Below, piece by piece: positions 1-7,236 of a DNA stretch of 64,000 nucleotides. The stretch is taken from NCBI GenBank assembly GCA_902787975.1, contig CADAIP010000010.1, positions 1 through 64,000 of the forward strand, given 5' to 3'. This DNA comes from Oscillospiraceae bacterium (GTDB lineage Bacteria; Bacillota; Clostridia; Saccharofermentanales; Saccharofermentanaceae). A program made the translations under genes and the position numbers. How positions within the stretch are numbered: the first letter of the stretch is position 1; every line of letters begins with the position of its first letter. The notes under the pieces were generated by a model that searched no databases, was not told the origin of the DNA, and was given only the letters and a program-made list of their open reading frames with translations.

Positions 1-466
1 GATAGGGCGCTCGATAATTCCGGATATATTGTTCACATTTCCTTCTGCAACAAGGATCGTACCCTCCCGTTTATCAAGGACGATCCCCATATGGTCGTGC
101 TCTTTGTTTTCGAATACCCTGTCATAGAGCACGATGTCTCCCGCTTCCGGAACATAGCCTTTCTGCCCTTTATGGTATTCGATCCGCCGATCGCCTAAAG
201 CAAACTCTTCCCAGCCAAGGCATCCAGCCAGATGACAGGTTTTACACTCCTCAGGTCTGAACGGGATTTCGAATCCCGCTGTCGTGCAGCAATAATAGAC
301 AAACGCCGCACACCATAACCCGTCAGCTTCCTTGAGATTCCATGTTGGAAACAATCGCACAATCGACGCTAGATTGGAAGCCAAGTTTTTCTCTTGTTGC
401 TTTCTCCATATATGCCTCGCCAAACCCCGATTTGTATCTGGAAACAAGATCACTATTTATTCTTCT
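1..466 (-). pseudogene. CHAP-domain amidase-like gene, truncated and frameshifted
   Basis: Read on the minus strand, positions about 340 to 1 encode an open frame with CHAP-like motifs: GLWCAAFVYYC (catalytic-Cys context), EAGDIVLYD, HDHMGIVLD (catalytic-His context) and AEGN. CHAP proteins are Cys/His amidases or peptidases that act on peptidoglycan. The frame runs off the left edge, so the C-terminus is missing. Upstream, about 466 to 340, coding-like sequence (RYKSGFGEAYMEKATREKLG) continues in the adjacent frame, suggesting one indel near 335-345. No N-terminal start exists, because the recombinase gene of the element ends at 480. I infer that the element inserted into this gene and that the remaining part has decayed. 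Alternatively a GTG at 453 could start a short CHAP protein in the other frame. The CHAP identity is fairly sure; the joining of the two frames is an inference. Confidence 0.6.
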
Positions 467-479
467 TCACATGTCTTCC

Positions 480-2198
480 CTAAGTTTCACAATTCACCAC
501 GATATGTCGATCCGCCTGTTCGGCTTTCCGCCAAAGAAGGACAACCGTCTCAACGGGATTTCCGTTGTCCAAACCCACATATAATTCCTCATCCCCTATG
601 ATTGGCAGGGCGAATACTATTTGTTTCAGCCACTGCCCGTTAGGTTGTTTATCCTCGTAAATGTTGATTTCTTTAATGAGAATAGAAAGCAAATCATGCT
701 TCTCATTATCATCCATTTTATAATAGAGAGTATCGAAATACATTAAGGTTTTATATATGTTGTCTGCTTCGAGCTTTGCCGTGTTGACCGCAATCTTCTT
801 TTTCCTGGCTATCATCAGGCTATCTTCAGCCTCGTCGATCTTGTCATAAAGAGCGTATATCCTGTCTGACAGATCCGATTTCATGCGTCCAAAGTGCTTA
901 TCTTCAGGATCAAGGGCATCAATTTCTTCGAGGAGTTTATTTTTCATTGAAATCACTCTTCGTAATTCATTCTCTAGTGAGTTTATTTCCTTATCCAGCT
1001 CAGCAGTATCAACCTTAGAGTTGATTCTGTTCTTCATCATGTTGGCAAATTCAGGTTTTCTTATCAGTTTTATAATGATTTCCTCTACAGCCGACTCCAA
1101 TGTTTCAGCCTTGATCTGCTTTATATAGTTGCATTTGTGTCCATGGACGCCTTTACGGTGCTTGCAGGCATAGTAATAGTAATCCTTGTACTGTTCGCCG
1201 GTTTTCTTCCATTTCCTTGAAACATTGTGATACAACGGAGCTCCGCATTCAGGACAGCGCACAAGACCAGTGAGAAGATGGATCGCACCATTACCGCCAT
1301 CTCTTTTTCTGACATACTTTCTTGCATTCATCTGGAGTTTTGCTTGAGTCATAGCCCATGTCTCATCATCGATTATGGCTTCATGCAAACCGTCTACAAG
1401 CAGATATTCCGTTTGATTGATCCTCTTATATTCATTTCGTGTTCCGTGCACTTTTTCAGCTTTACGTCTTCCATAAGCTATTTTCCCGTTATAAACAGGA
1501 TTACGGAGAGCTTTCTTTACAAAATCTGTTGAGAAAAACTCATTATGCCCGTTTTGTCTCGCTTTCTTCGTAAAACCATGACTCTGAAGATATCTTGTAA
1601 TACCGACTATTCCTAACTCTGTATTTACATACTTATCAAAAATTATGCGGATTGCCTCTGCCTCATCTTCTTCGATCTGCAGTACACCGTCTTCTATCCT
1701 GTATCCATAAGGAGCGAATCCGCCGTTCCACTTGCCTTCTCGAGCCTTTTGTATTCTTCCTTCCATTGTCTGAACCCTGATGTTATCACGCTCGATCTCA
1801 GCAACAGCAGATAAAACGGAGATCATCAGCTTACCGGAGTCCTTGGATGAATCGATGCCGTCTTCGACGCAGATCAGGTTTACATCAAAATCCTGCATTA
1901 TCTGAAGAGTTGACAATACATCAGCAGCATTTCTTCCGAATCTTGACAGCTTAAACACGAGGACAAATGATATTTTGTCCTTGCCTTCAGTTATGTCCTT
2001 TATCATCTGTGTGAATGCCGGTCTGCCCTCAATTGACTTTCCGGACTTTCCCGCATCCTCATATTCGCCCACAATTTCATAGTTATTGTACTCTGCGAAC
2101 ATACGCATTCTGTTCTTCTGAGCATCAAGCGAATAACCGTCAACCTGAATAGCGGTTGACACACGGGTATACATATATACTTTTTTCTTTTCTTCCAT
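480..2198 (-). CDS. large serine recombinase (site-specific integrase)
   Basis: A 572-residue large serine recombinase, which would integrate and excise the element at short att sites. The N-terminal resolvase domain (about residues 6-150) has the catalytic serine S14 in YTRVSTAIQ, followed by KLSRFGRN and the AEIERDNI helix. The recombinase domain (about 165-280) contains APYGYRI, followed by a zinc ribbon (CPECGAPL, then YYACKHRKG and a later Cys) and a coiled coil (about 390-470). The end has the ETVVLL motif usual in this family. It begins 2 nt after the XRE gene stops, so the two are cotranscribed. It lies at the extreme end of the element, as is typical for this family, and an att site is expected around 440-500. 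The length is usual for the family. Confidence 0.93.
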   Translation of the reverse strand: MEEKKKVYMYTRVSTAIQVDGYSLDAQKNRMRMFAEYNNYEIVGEYEDAGKSGKSIEGRPAFTQMIKDITEGKDKISFVLVFKLSRFGRNAADVLSTLQIMQDFDVNLICVEDGIDSSKDSGKLMISVLSAVAEIERDNIRVQTMEGRIQKAREGKWNGGFAPYGYRIEDGVLQIEEDEAEAIRIIFDKYVNTELGIVGITRYLQSHGFTKKARQNGHNEFFSTDFVKKALRNPVYNGKIAYGRRKAEKVHGTRNEYKRINQTEYLLVDGLHEAIIDDETWAMTQAKLQMNARKYVRKRDGGNGAIHLLTGLVRCPECGAPLYHNVSRKWKKTGEQYKDYYYYACKHRKGVHGHKCNYIKQIKAETLESAVEEIIIKLIRKPEFANMMKNRINSKVDTAELDKEINSLENELRRVISMKNKLLEEIDALDPEDKHFGRMKSDLSDRIYALYDKIDEAEDSLMIARKKKIAVNTAKLEADNIYKTLMYFDTLYYKMDDNEKHDLLSILIKEINIYEDKQPNGQWLKQIVFALPIIGDEELYVGLDNGNPVETVVLLWRKAEQADRHIVVNCET

Positions 2199-2200
2199 TT

Positions 2201-2524
2201 TTAACCTTCTTTCTTATGGTACATTTGCTCGAAATAAGCAAGAAATCTCTTTTGGGAGGCATCGTCCATGTTTCTTATGGTTTCGATCAGGTTTTTCTCC
2301 TCATTTGTAAGGATATAGTCTGTCTCTTCCGTTCCTCTTAGTAAGTAAGACGTTGAAATACCCAAAGCATCACAAATCACGGGTATCTTTTCAGCCGTAG
2401 GATTAGTGTGCTTTGTATTCCAGTCACTGATCGTACTTGCTGTGATTCCTGTCCTTCGTGCTAATTCTCTTATGCTTATTCCGTTATCCTTCATTACGTT
2501 GAATAATCTTTCATTAATAGTCAT
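2201..2524 (-). CDS. XRE-family HTH repressor of the element
   Basis: A 107-residue DNA-binding protein. The N-terminal half is a Cro/C1-type helix-turn-helix (ISIRELARRTGITASTISDW, then PTAEKIPVICDALGIS). The C-terminal half is a short helical region (EEKNLIETIRNMDDASQKRF) as in phage-type regulators. The start is set by AGGAGG six bases upstream of ATG. This ribosome site abuts a 15-bp perfect palindrome (2535-2570), so the protein probably represses its own transcription and that of the recombinase directly downstream. It has no peptidase domain, so it would not be cleaved like LexA. The assignment to the HTH family is secure; the operator pairing is an inference. Confidence 0.9.
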   Translation of the reverse strand: MTINERLFNVMKDNGISIRELARRTGITASTISDWNTKHTNPTAEKIPVICDALGISTSYLLRGTEETDYILTNEEKNLIETIRNMDDASQKRFLAYFEQMYHKKEG

Positions 2525-2534
2525 GCATGGCCTC

Positions 2535-2570
2535 CTGATAATCTGTACGTTTATACGTACAGATTATCAG
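2535..2570. promoter_or_regulatory. 15-bp perfect palindrome, probable XRE operator
   Basis: CTGATAATCTGTACG and its exact reverse complement are separated by TTTATA. The palindrome ends at the XRE gene's ribosome site. On the minus strand a TTGACG (2584-2589) lies 15 bases before GATAAT (2563-2568) inside the palindrome, a weak promoter that the palindrome would cover. No T-run follows it on the minus strand, which argues against a terminator for the upstream gene. Confidence 0.6.
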
Positions 2571-2585
2571 AGGTCTTTTTTCACG

Positions 2586-2804
2586 TCAATCATTTGTTTT
2601 TTTACTGGCTATCAGTTCCGCATACTTTGTATAGACTTCTGCTCTCTTGAAGAAGTAATAAACATATTCCGGAGTTGGCAAATCATCAAGGCCAAGGTTA
2701 TCTCCATACTTTTCAATCATCCTTGCCAGAAAATCGGCAAGTCCGCTCCACTGGTCCATAACCTTAATTAATTCGTTGTTTGTTATATGTTCACTGTTAT
2801 TCAT
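2586..2804 (-). CDS. small acidic element protein, unknown
   Basis: A 72-residue protein, mostly helical, with the central sequence DDLPTPEYVYYFFKRAEVY. It starts 4 nt after the relaxase stop and has a GGTGATC ribosome site overlapping that stop, so it is translationally linked to the relaxase. I recognise no family. Its position between a MobV relaxase and the XRE regulator suggests an accessory role in mobilization or control, but nothing in the sequence proves this. Confidence 0.6.
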   Translation of the reverse strand: MNNSEHITNNELIKVMDQWSGLADFLARMIEKYGDNLGLDDLPTPEYVYYFFKRAEVYTKYAELIASKKTND

Positions 2805-2808
2805 ATGA

Positions 2809-3810
2809 TCACCTGGCGATTCCGCCTATACCCTTTCTTTTTTGTGCGTTAATTGCCTTTCTGCGTTCTCTCTCCCTCGCTTCGAGTTCTTCAAGAAGAC
2901 CCGGTGGAAGAAGTTCGATCTGTTTCTGAAGTTTTGCCTGTTTAGCTATGAGCTCATCGATCTTGCCGTCTCTTTCTTTGACAGCTTCTTCAAGCTCTTC
3001 TGTCTTTCCCTTCCAGTAACGGCTGACATCTTTCTGTTCACCGATGTCACGATGGAGTCGGTCGACATATCCGTTGACCGATTTGATCTGTTCCTTCATC
3101 CTTGCCATTTCCGGCGCATAACGGGAAATGAGTTCGATCGCCTGAGCTTTCTTCTCCTTACTCTTGATCAAACCGATATCGTTGATAGCCTGAGCAATCT
3201 CCTCATAGTGGAGCATAAGCACATCAGCGTTCTTGAAGAGATACGTAGGAAGATGCTCACGATGACTGATACGCTTGGGAATACCACGCTTGATATCCGG
3301 AAAGTGATAGACCATGTGTTCGTAAAACAGATCCTGAAGTTTTACGAGTCCGGCAGGTCCGCCTATTATGCTCTTGGAAGAAAGTCTTCCGTCCTTCGTA
3401 ATAGGGACAAAGCACACGTGCATGTGCGGACTCTTCTCATCGAGATGAACTACAGCGGAAAGGATATTATCTTCCCCGAAAGTCTTCTCATAAAACCTGT
3501 ATGCCATTCGGAAGAAGACGGATATATCCTGCAACGACTTACCTTCGAAGAACTCGGGGGAAGCAGTACAGATACTATCCTGCATTACCACACTGTCCTT
3601 TCGAACCTTGCAGCCGACTTCCTCAATCCTCTGAAGGATCATGCTTCTGTAACTGCAGGTTGGAGTTTTGAGATGGAAGTTGTTATGAGACTGACTCAGA
3701 TCAATATCCGGGTTGCTCTTATACTTTTCCTTCTCACGTTCGTGATGCTTTTCAAGGCGACCGACTGCGCCCATCTTGCATTTGTTGATTCTCATAATTG
3801 CATATGCCAT
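2809..3810 (-). CDS. mobV: MobV-family relaxase (Pre/Mob)
   Basis: A 333-residue mobilization protein that nicks oriT and pilots the single strand during conjugal transfer using another element's machinery. The start at 3810 is chosen because AAAAGGAG lies 8 bases upstream; the reading frame stays open further upstream to 4278, but that stretch is the oriT and hairpin region. The N-terminus MAYAIMRINKCKMGAVGR and the following HHEREKEKY are typical of the Pre/MobV family. The metal-binding His motif HLDEKSPHMH is at residues 122-131. The C-terminal third (about 215-320) is a Lys/Glu coiled coil, usual for this family. It is shorter than pMV158 MobM (494 residues), mainly in the C-terminal part. 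A matching oriT lies 360 bp upstream. Confidence 0.9.
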   Translation of the reverse strand: MAYAIMRINKCKMGAVGRLEKHHEREKEKYKSNPDIDLSQSHNNFHLKTPTCSYRSMILQRIEEVGCKVRKDSVVMQDSICTASPEFFEGKSLQDISVFFRMAYRFYEKTFGEDNILSAVVHLDEKSPHMHVCFVPITKDGRLSSKSIIGGPAGLVKLQDLFYEHMVYHFPDIKRGIPKRISHREHLPTYLFKNADVLMLHYEEIAQAINDIGLIKSKEKKAQAIELISRYAPEMARMKEQIKSVNGYVDRLHRDIGEQKDVSRYWKGKTEELEEAVKERDGKIDELIAKQAKLQKQIELLPPGLLEELEARERERRKAINAQKRKGIGGIAR

Positions 3811-3889
3811 AAATAAATCTCCTTTTGATATTTGTTGTGAAATAAATAAAAACCCGCTTTTCTTTAGCGAGGCTTTCTTAGTGTTGAGG

Positions 3890-3943
3890 CAAGATGTCAA
3901 TATGTTAATAAGACCAGAGTGTCTATACGGTTGACATCTTGCG
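3890..3943. repeat. inverted repeat pair, iteron-like, near the relaxase start
   Basis: GCAAGATGTCAA (3890-3901) and TTGACATCTTGC (3932-3943) form a perfect 12-bp inverted repeat around a 30-bp centre containing TCTATAC. The same 10-mer recurs at 4307-4358, close to the ATPase gene end. Copies on both sides of the oriT suggest binding sites for an element-encoded protein. Confidence 0.6.
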
Positions 3944-3995
3944 GCAGTATTCGGTTCTATACACCACAACAGAAACAGAAGGACGCTCCTTATGA

Positions 3996-4151
3996 AAGAT
4001 CGCCCGCAATAAGCGGCGTGCGATCTTCCAACGAAGCTCTGTTGTGTCGTTATAAGAGCGCCAAACACCGGCGCTCTCATATCTCCCCAACAGCCTCGAA
4101 AGTCTTCATGAAAACAGTCGTCCACCGGAAGACTGTTTTCCTTCGACTTTC
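3996..4151. other. three consecutive strong hairpins between relaxase and oriT
   Basis: Three inverted repeats follow one another: 3996-4027 (AAGATCGC with GCGATCTT and an inner CCGC/GCGG), 4055-4077 (AGAGCGCC with GGCGCTCT) and 4110-4140 (GAAAACAGTC with GACTGTTTTC, enclosed by an outer AAAGTC/GACTTT). They would fold in single-stranded DNA or in the relaxase leader RNA. Their role could be a single-strand origin, conversion signal or leader regulation; the sequence does not say which. They contain no ribosome site. Confidence 0.5.
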
Positions 4152-4164
4152 TTTCAGTATCTGT

Positions 4165-4188
4165 TTGGGTGTAACACACTACACCTTG
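4165..4188 (-). other. oriT: oriT, MobV/pMV158-type nick site
   Basis: On the minus strand GGTGTA, GTGTGT and TACACC form an inverted repeat (4168-4185) that contains TAGTGTGTTA (4172-4181). This matches the conserved nick region of the pMV158/MobV family, cut between the last G of TAGTGTG and TTA. It lies upstream of a MobV relaxase gene and in the same orientation, as expected. The nick would fall between positions 4174 and 4175 on the minus strand. Confidence 0.75.
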
Positions 4189-4306
4189 CAAGCAAGGTCG
4201 TGTGCAAGGGGAATCCCCTTGACCCCTTTTCGAGGATACGGAAATATGCGCGCAGGCACCGCTTCGCCCTGCGTGCATCTTCCCTTAATCCTCTTTTAGG
4301 CGGTAT

Positions 4307-4358
4307 CAAGATGTCAGTTCAGCCGACTCCCTATACTTATTGACATCTTGACATCTTG
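4307..4358. repeat. second iteron-like cluster of CAAGATGTCA repeats
   Basis: CAAGATGTCA at 4307-4316 faces two overlapping inverted copies TGACATCTTG at 4341-4350 and 4349-4358. The centre contains CCTATAC, like TCTATAC in the pair at 3890-3943. The last copy ends exactly where the stop codon of the ATPase gene begins. Confidence 0.6.
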
Positions 4359-5357
4359 TTATCCCTCATCCGTTTCCGGCAGCTTCCAATACCAGCGGTC
4401 TTGTATCCTGACGGACTCAATCCCAAGCTCCCGTTTTGCGGTCTGTGCTGTTGACCTGCGAATGCCGTTCTTCTTTAGCACAGCCTCGCAATCCTCTGCC
4501 GGAACGGACGTTCCTGCTGCAAGAAGTTCTTCTATCACCTCCTTTGCTTCTTGCAGCTTTACATCCGGTCTTCCGATTCCTGAAACGAAATCCTGTTTGC
4601 GCAGTATCTCGTCCGCTGTCTTGTCGGTTATGCCGGTAAACTTGATACCGCCATCTTCGATCCTGAACTCAAGCGCATCACCCTTTGACGCGAGGTTCAT
4701 CTTTGTCTGAACCAGATAGCGCTTGTCTTCTTCATCGGGATCTCTGGCTAAAAGAAGAATGCTTCTTACTGCACCAGCTACATCGATAGAACCGGGAGTT
4801 CTGTAGATAGCTTTAAGTCCCGGCATCTTGTTCATGTGATTTACGACCACGATCGCACAATCCGTTTCCCTTGCAGCATTTATCAGAGCATTGAACTTTT
4901 GCCTGACCTCATTGGAAGCGTTCAGAGAACAGTCGCCGATATAGGAAGCCAGCGGATCAAGCACGAGAAGTTTTGCTCCCGTCTGCTTTATGCCTTCCAA
5001 GATCCGGTCATCGTCAAAAGTCAGAGGATATTCCGATTCATCAATAAAGGCGAGCCGATCTCTGAACCCGCCCGCCTTTATAAATCTTGGAACTATAGTG
5101 TCATCGTAATCATCCTCTGTACTCTGATAGAGCACCGTGATCGGATCTGGTGGTTCCCCGCAGTCCGTAAACGGCAGAGCTTCACCTCTTGTTAAGTACG
5201 CTGCCAAAGTCAGCATGAACGTACTCTTACCTTCACCCGGATCTCCCTGAAGGATAGTTACCTTCCCTCTCGGGATAAACGGATACCATAGCCAGTTGAT
5301 TTCCCTGACCTCGACATTTGTTGAACTGATGATCTTCAGTTCCTTTTTCTGTGACAT
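4359..5357 (-). CDS. RepA-like AAA/RecA-fold ATPase (helicase-type)
   Basis: A 332-residue protein of the RecA-fold RepA/AAA_25 family, hexameric helicase-like ATPases of plasmids and mobile elements. Walker A is GDPGEGKST near residue 31; Walker B is KLLVLDPLASYIGD; a conserved VVVNHMNK follows. The C-terminal 70 residues look like a winged helix (ILRKQDFVSGIG then a helical segment). The start at 5357 is preferred over the in-frame ATG at 5402 because AAAGGAGTG lies just upstream of it. A promoter with a LexA box is 130 bp upstream. Elements with this gene and a MobV relaxase are thought to replicate transiently after excision. The exact helicase function is an inference. Confidence 0.8.
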   Translation of the reverse strand: MSQKKELKIISSTNVEVREINWLWYPFIPRGKVTILQGDPGEGKSTFMLTLAAYLTRGEALPFTDCGEPPDPITVLYQSTEDDYDDTIVPRFIKAGGFRDRLAFIDESEYPLTFDDDRILEGIKQTGAKLLVLDPLASYIGDCSLNASNEVRQKFNALINAARETDCAIVVVNHMNKMPGLKAIYRTPGSIDVAGAVRSILLLARDPDEEDKRYLVQTKMNLASKGDALEFRIEDGGIKFTGITDKTADEILRKQDFVSGIGRPDVKLQEAKEVIEELLAAGTSVPAEDCEAVLKKNGIRRSTAQTAKRELGIESVRIQDRWYWKLPETDEG

Positions 5358-5492
5358 AAAATCACTCCTTTCTATAAAAATTTTCATAAAAAAAGCGGTC
5401 ATTCTTTCGAATAACCGCTATGTAAACAAATTTATTATGATTTTGGTTTTTGATTTGGATTTCCCTAAAAATGCGTAGAATACCCCAAACCC

Positions 5493-5521
5493 ATAATACG
5501 CCCTTTCAAAAATTTAATCAA
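5493..5521 (-). promoter_or_regulatory. promoter of the element operon
   Basis: On the minus strand TTGATT (5516-5521) and TATTAT (5493-5498) are separated by exactly 17 bases. Transcription would start near 5486 and run through the ATPase, relaxase and downstream genes. The LexA box directly adjoins the -35 hexamer. Confidence 0.6.
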
Positions 5522-5533
5522 GAACATATGTTC
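5522..5533. promoter_or_regulatory. LexA (DinR) SOS box
   Basis: GAACATATGTTC is a perfect match to the Firmicutes LexA consensus GAACNNNNGTTC, including the favoured ATAT centre. It adjoins the -35 hexamer of the element's promoter. Binding of host LexA would repress the ATPase-relaxase operon until DNA damage. Confidence 0.7.
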
Positions 5534-5632
5534 TATATTTTGCACAAATATTGAAGCTTGTTTTTCTACATCATTACAAATACAGAAATCACTAAAAATC
5601 GGTTCTTAAAAACATGAGTATTGGGAAACCAA

Positions 5633-5680
5633 ATATATGTCCATCTACTTATAAGGAATGGGAGAGGGCCAAATTGGACA
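5633..5680 (+). repeat. 35-bp dispersed repeat, copy 1
   Basis: Contains ACTTATAAGGAATGGGAGAG preceded by ATATATGTCC and followed by a GGCCAAA-like end. It shares more than 80 percent of about 38 positions with copy 3 at 6381-6425. The surrounding 5358-5820 has no gene; apart from the promoter, the LexA box and this repeat I see nothing else in it. Confidence 0.6.
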
Positions 5681-5820
5681 TCAAAAACTCAAGAAACCCG
5701 ATTTTTGATATAAGAAATCTTGCATTTGACAGGAATTGGCCGCTTGAATCCGACATTTGTCAATAATCGCATTTTTAGTATGCAGGCATTCTTGTGCTGA
5801 AAAATTACATTTTTGACAGT

Positions 5821-6130
5821 AGTAAAGTAGTCAACCTTAGGGCTCCCGCATTGCTGTTACGGGATCATTGGACTCTCACCCCGGTGGCATTTTGCCCCGC
5901 TGCGCTCATTGGGTGTGACGGCTCTCGGGTGGACTTTAATCCCGATTCAACGCTCGGCCTGTGACTACGCAGAAGTATCATTATCCCTTTGTATCTGTCA
6001 TTGCCTCCCTCAGGTTGCAAACCTGATTCTGACTCATCCCCTTTATCGCTCTCTTCCCAGGTGGAAGGTCATGGCGAGGTCGAAGTCAACTTGGCTCGGT
6101 ATTTTAACACCGATACAAGGAACGTACCCT
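5821..6130 (-). ncRNA. HEARO / IscB omega-RNA-like structured RNA, no nuclease gene
   Basis: Read on the minus strand, this stretch is rich in short hairpins and in elements that resemble the HEARO RNA of IscB elements: ACAGGCCGAGCGTTGAATCG, GAGAGCCGTCACACCC, GGCAAAATGCC, GGGTGAGAGTCC, a CCCG...CGGG hairpin and the end CCCTAAGGTTGACTACTTT. Further 5' are hairpins CAGGTT/AACCTG and TCGGT/ACCGA (6096-6113). The 3' end is near 5821; the 5' end, where the guide would lie, is unclear. No IscB (RuvC/HNH) frame follows downstream on the minus strand, so this would be an orphan. The identification is by resemblance from memory, not an alignment. An unrelated structured RNA remains possible. Confidence 0.5.
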
Positions 6131-6271
6131 ATGGTTCAGTATTCAGTTGTCAGTGTCCGGCGAAGGTCATATATTTTTCCCTTCACTACTACTGGACAAA
6201 GACCCTGAATCTTTTGACCATTTTCCGCGCTGTTTTAAAAAATGTTATATTACATTTCCCAGTTCCGATTG

Positions 6272-6324
6272 TAGTGAAGGAAAAATTACCCTTCACTAAC
6301 TAGGAATGGGAGAGGCCTTTTTTA
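6272..6324 (+). repeat. hairpin plus dispersed repeat, copy 2
   Basis: TAGTGAAGG (6272-6280) and CCTTCACTA (6290-6298) form a 9-bp hairpin with loop AAAAATTAC. The right arm is the start of a repeat copy that continues with TAGGAATGGGAGAGGCC and ends in a T-run (6318-6323). A partial copy of the left half lies near 6169-6187. Confidence 0.55.
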
Positions 6325-6380
6325 TGGGGTCTGACCGCACAAATTTTTAAAAGGTCGTTTGTGCATCCGGTTAGCTGAAG

Positions 6381-6425
6381 AAATATACTGTCCTTCACTT
6401 ATAAGGAATGGGAGAGGCCAAAAAT
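6381..6425 (+). repeat. 35-bp dispersed repeat, copy 3
   Basis: AAATATACTGTCCTTCACTT precedes ATAAGGAATGGGAGAGGCC and AAAAA. Copies 1 and 3 lie about 750 bp apart and flank the putative RNA. The rest of 6426-6633 contains only a weak palindrome around GCAGATT and no gene. Confidence 0.6.
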
Positions 6426-6633
6426 GAACCCTTTGGCTGACAAATTTTCGTTAGTGTTTTTGTGCAAATTGTTAATCTGCGTAGATTTGCGCTATTATTA
6501 CTGGACTTTGAGCACTTTTTAGACAGCCAACTTTAGGCGGAAATTTTGAAAATGTAATAAAACTGTTTTCAGCGCAGTCAAAATGGTTCCATACGAAGAT
6601 GAAACCCTAACATAATTATTATCTCTATAGGCA

Positions 6634-6642
6634 TGTTATAAT
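6634..6642 (+). promoter_or_regulatory. extended -10 promoter of the accessory cluster
   Basis: TGTTATAAT is a perfect extended -10 element about 95 bases before the first gene of the plus-strand cluster. No good -35 hexamer is visible, which extended -10 promoters tolerate. Confidence 0.45.
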
Positions 6643-6737
6643 CCTTTTTGAGGGGAGACTCTTAGTAAAGATAATAATCAGAAAGTATTACTAAAGAACA
6701 ATTTAAATAATAGTGTTTGAAGGAAGCGATTTTGATT

Positions 6738-7142
6738 ATGGGGAAAAAGAAGAGAGAACACGTAGTTTTCGATCAAATGCTAAAGCAGAAAAAGAGTATC
6801 CCTTTTTATAATATGGCATCAGGTTACAAGACAAAGTCGAAAAAAAGAGTTGCCATACTGGTGACGATAATTACTCTTTTGGTTCTTTTTCTGTTTGTCT
6901 TCCCAACGGGGAGCGGGCGTCTGACTGATGGCGGAACAAGTTATTACACTCCAATGGTATTTCATTGGTACATGATTTATGATTACAGCACTCGCTGGCC
7001 TTCTGTTCCTGTCTATCCGCATGATGGAGAAGAACATGAGAAGCCAACGACAAAGACTGTTTCCGGTGGAATTACTGTATATCTATTCGATCAGAAGATT
7101 TATGATAATAGCTATACAGCGGAAGTTCCAATAGATTCATAA
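6738..7142 (+). CDS. single-pass membrane protein with DGGTS motif, unknown
   Basis: A 134-residue protein with a Lys/Arg-rich cytoplasmic start (GKKKREH), one membrane segment (about residues 42-62, LVTIITLLVLFLFVFP) and an outside part of about 70 residues beginning TGSGRLTDGGTSYYTPMVFH. The same LxDGG[ST] motif just after a membrane segment occurs in the next gene, so the two are probably distant relatives; similar short DGG-motif membrane proteins are frequent in Clostridia. The ATG at 6738 is preferred to a TTG at 6717 because AAGGAAG lies about 11 bases before it. The function is unknown. Confidence 0.6.
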   Translation: MGKKKREHVVFDQMLKQKKSIPFYNMASGYKTKSKKRVAILVTIITLLVLFLFVFPTGSGRLTDGGTSYYTPMVFHWYMIYDYSTRWPSVPVYPHDGEEHEKPTTKTVSGGITVYLFDQKIYDNSYTAEVPIDS

Positions 7143-7236
7143 AAGATATAGTTAGTATAATAATCAGCAAAAGGAACTATCAGGCGGCTGAGTTTGGCAA
7201 AAACATAGAGTATTTCTAGTACGGAGACTGATTAGT

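Noticed and set aside
3811..4278. N-terminal extension of the relaxase
   Set aside because: The frame is open but contains the oriT and hairpins; AAAAGGAG and the family start are at 3810.
5909..6303. Two plus-strand open frames of about 100 codons
   Set aside because: They lie opposite the structured RNA, have no ribosome site and give Ser/Thr/Pro-rich sequence typical of antisense of a structured region.
5633..6425. Possible CRISPR array
   Set aside because: Only three copies with unequal spacing (650 and 98 bp), no cas gene, and copies differ in sequence.
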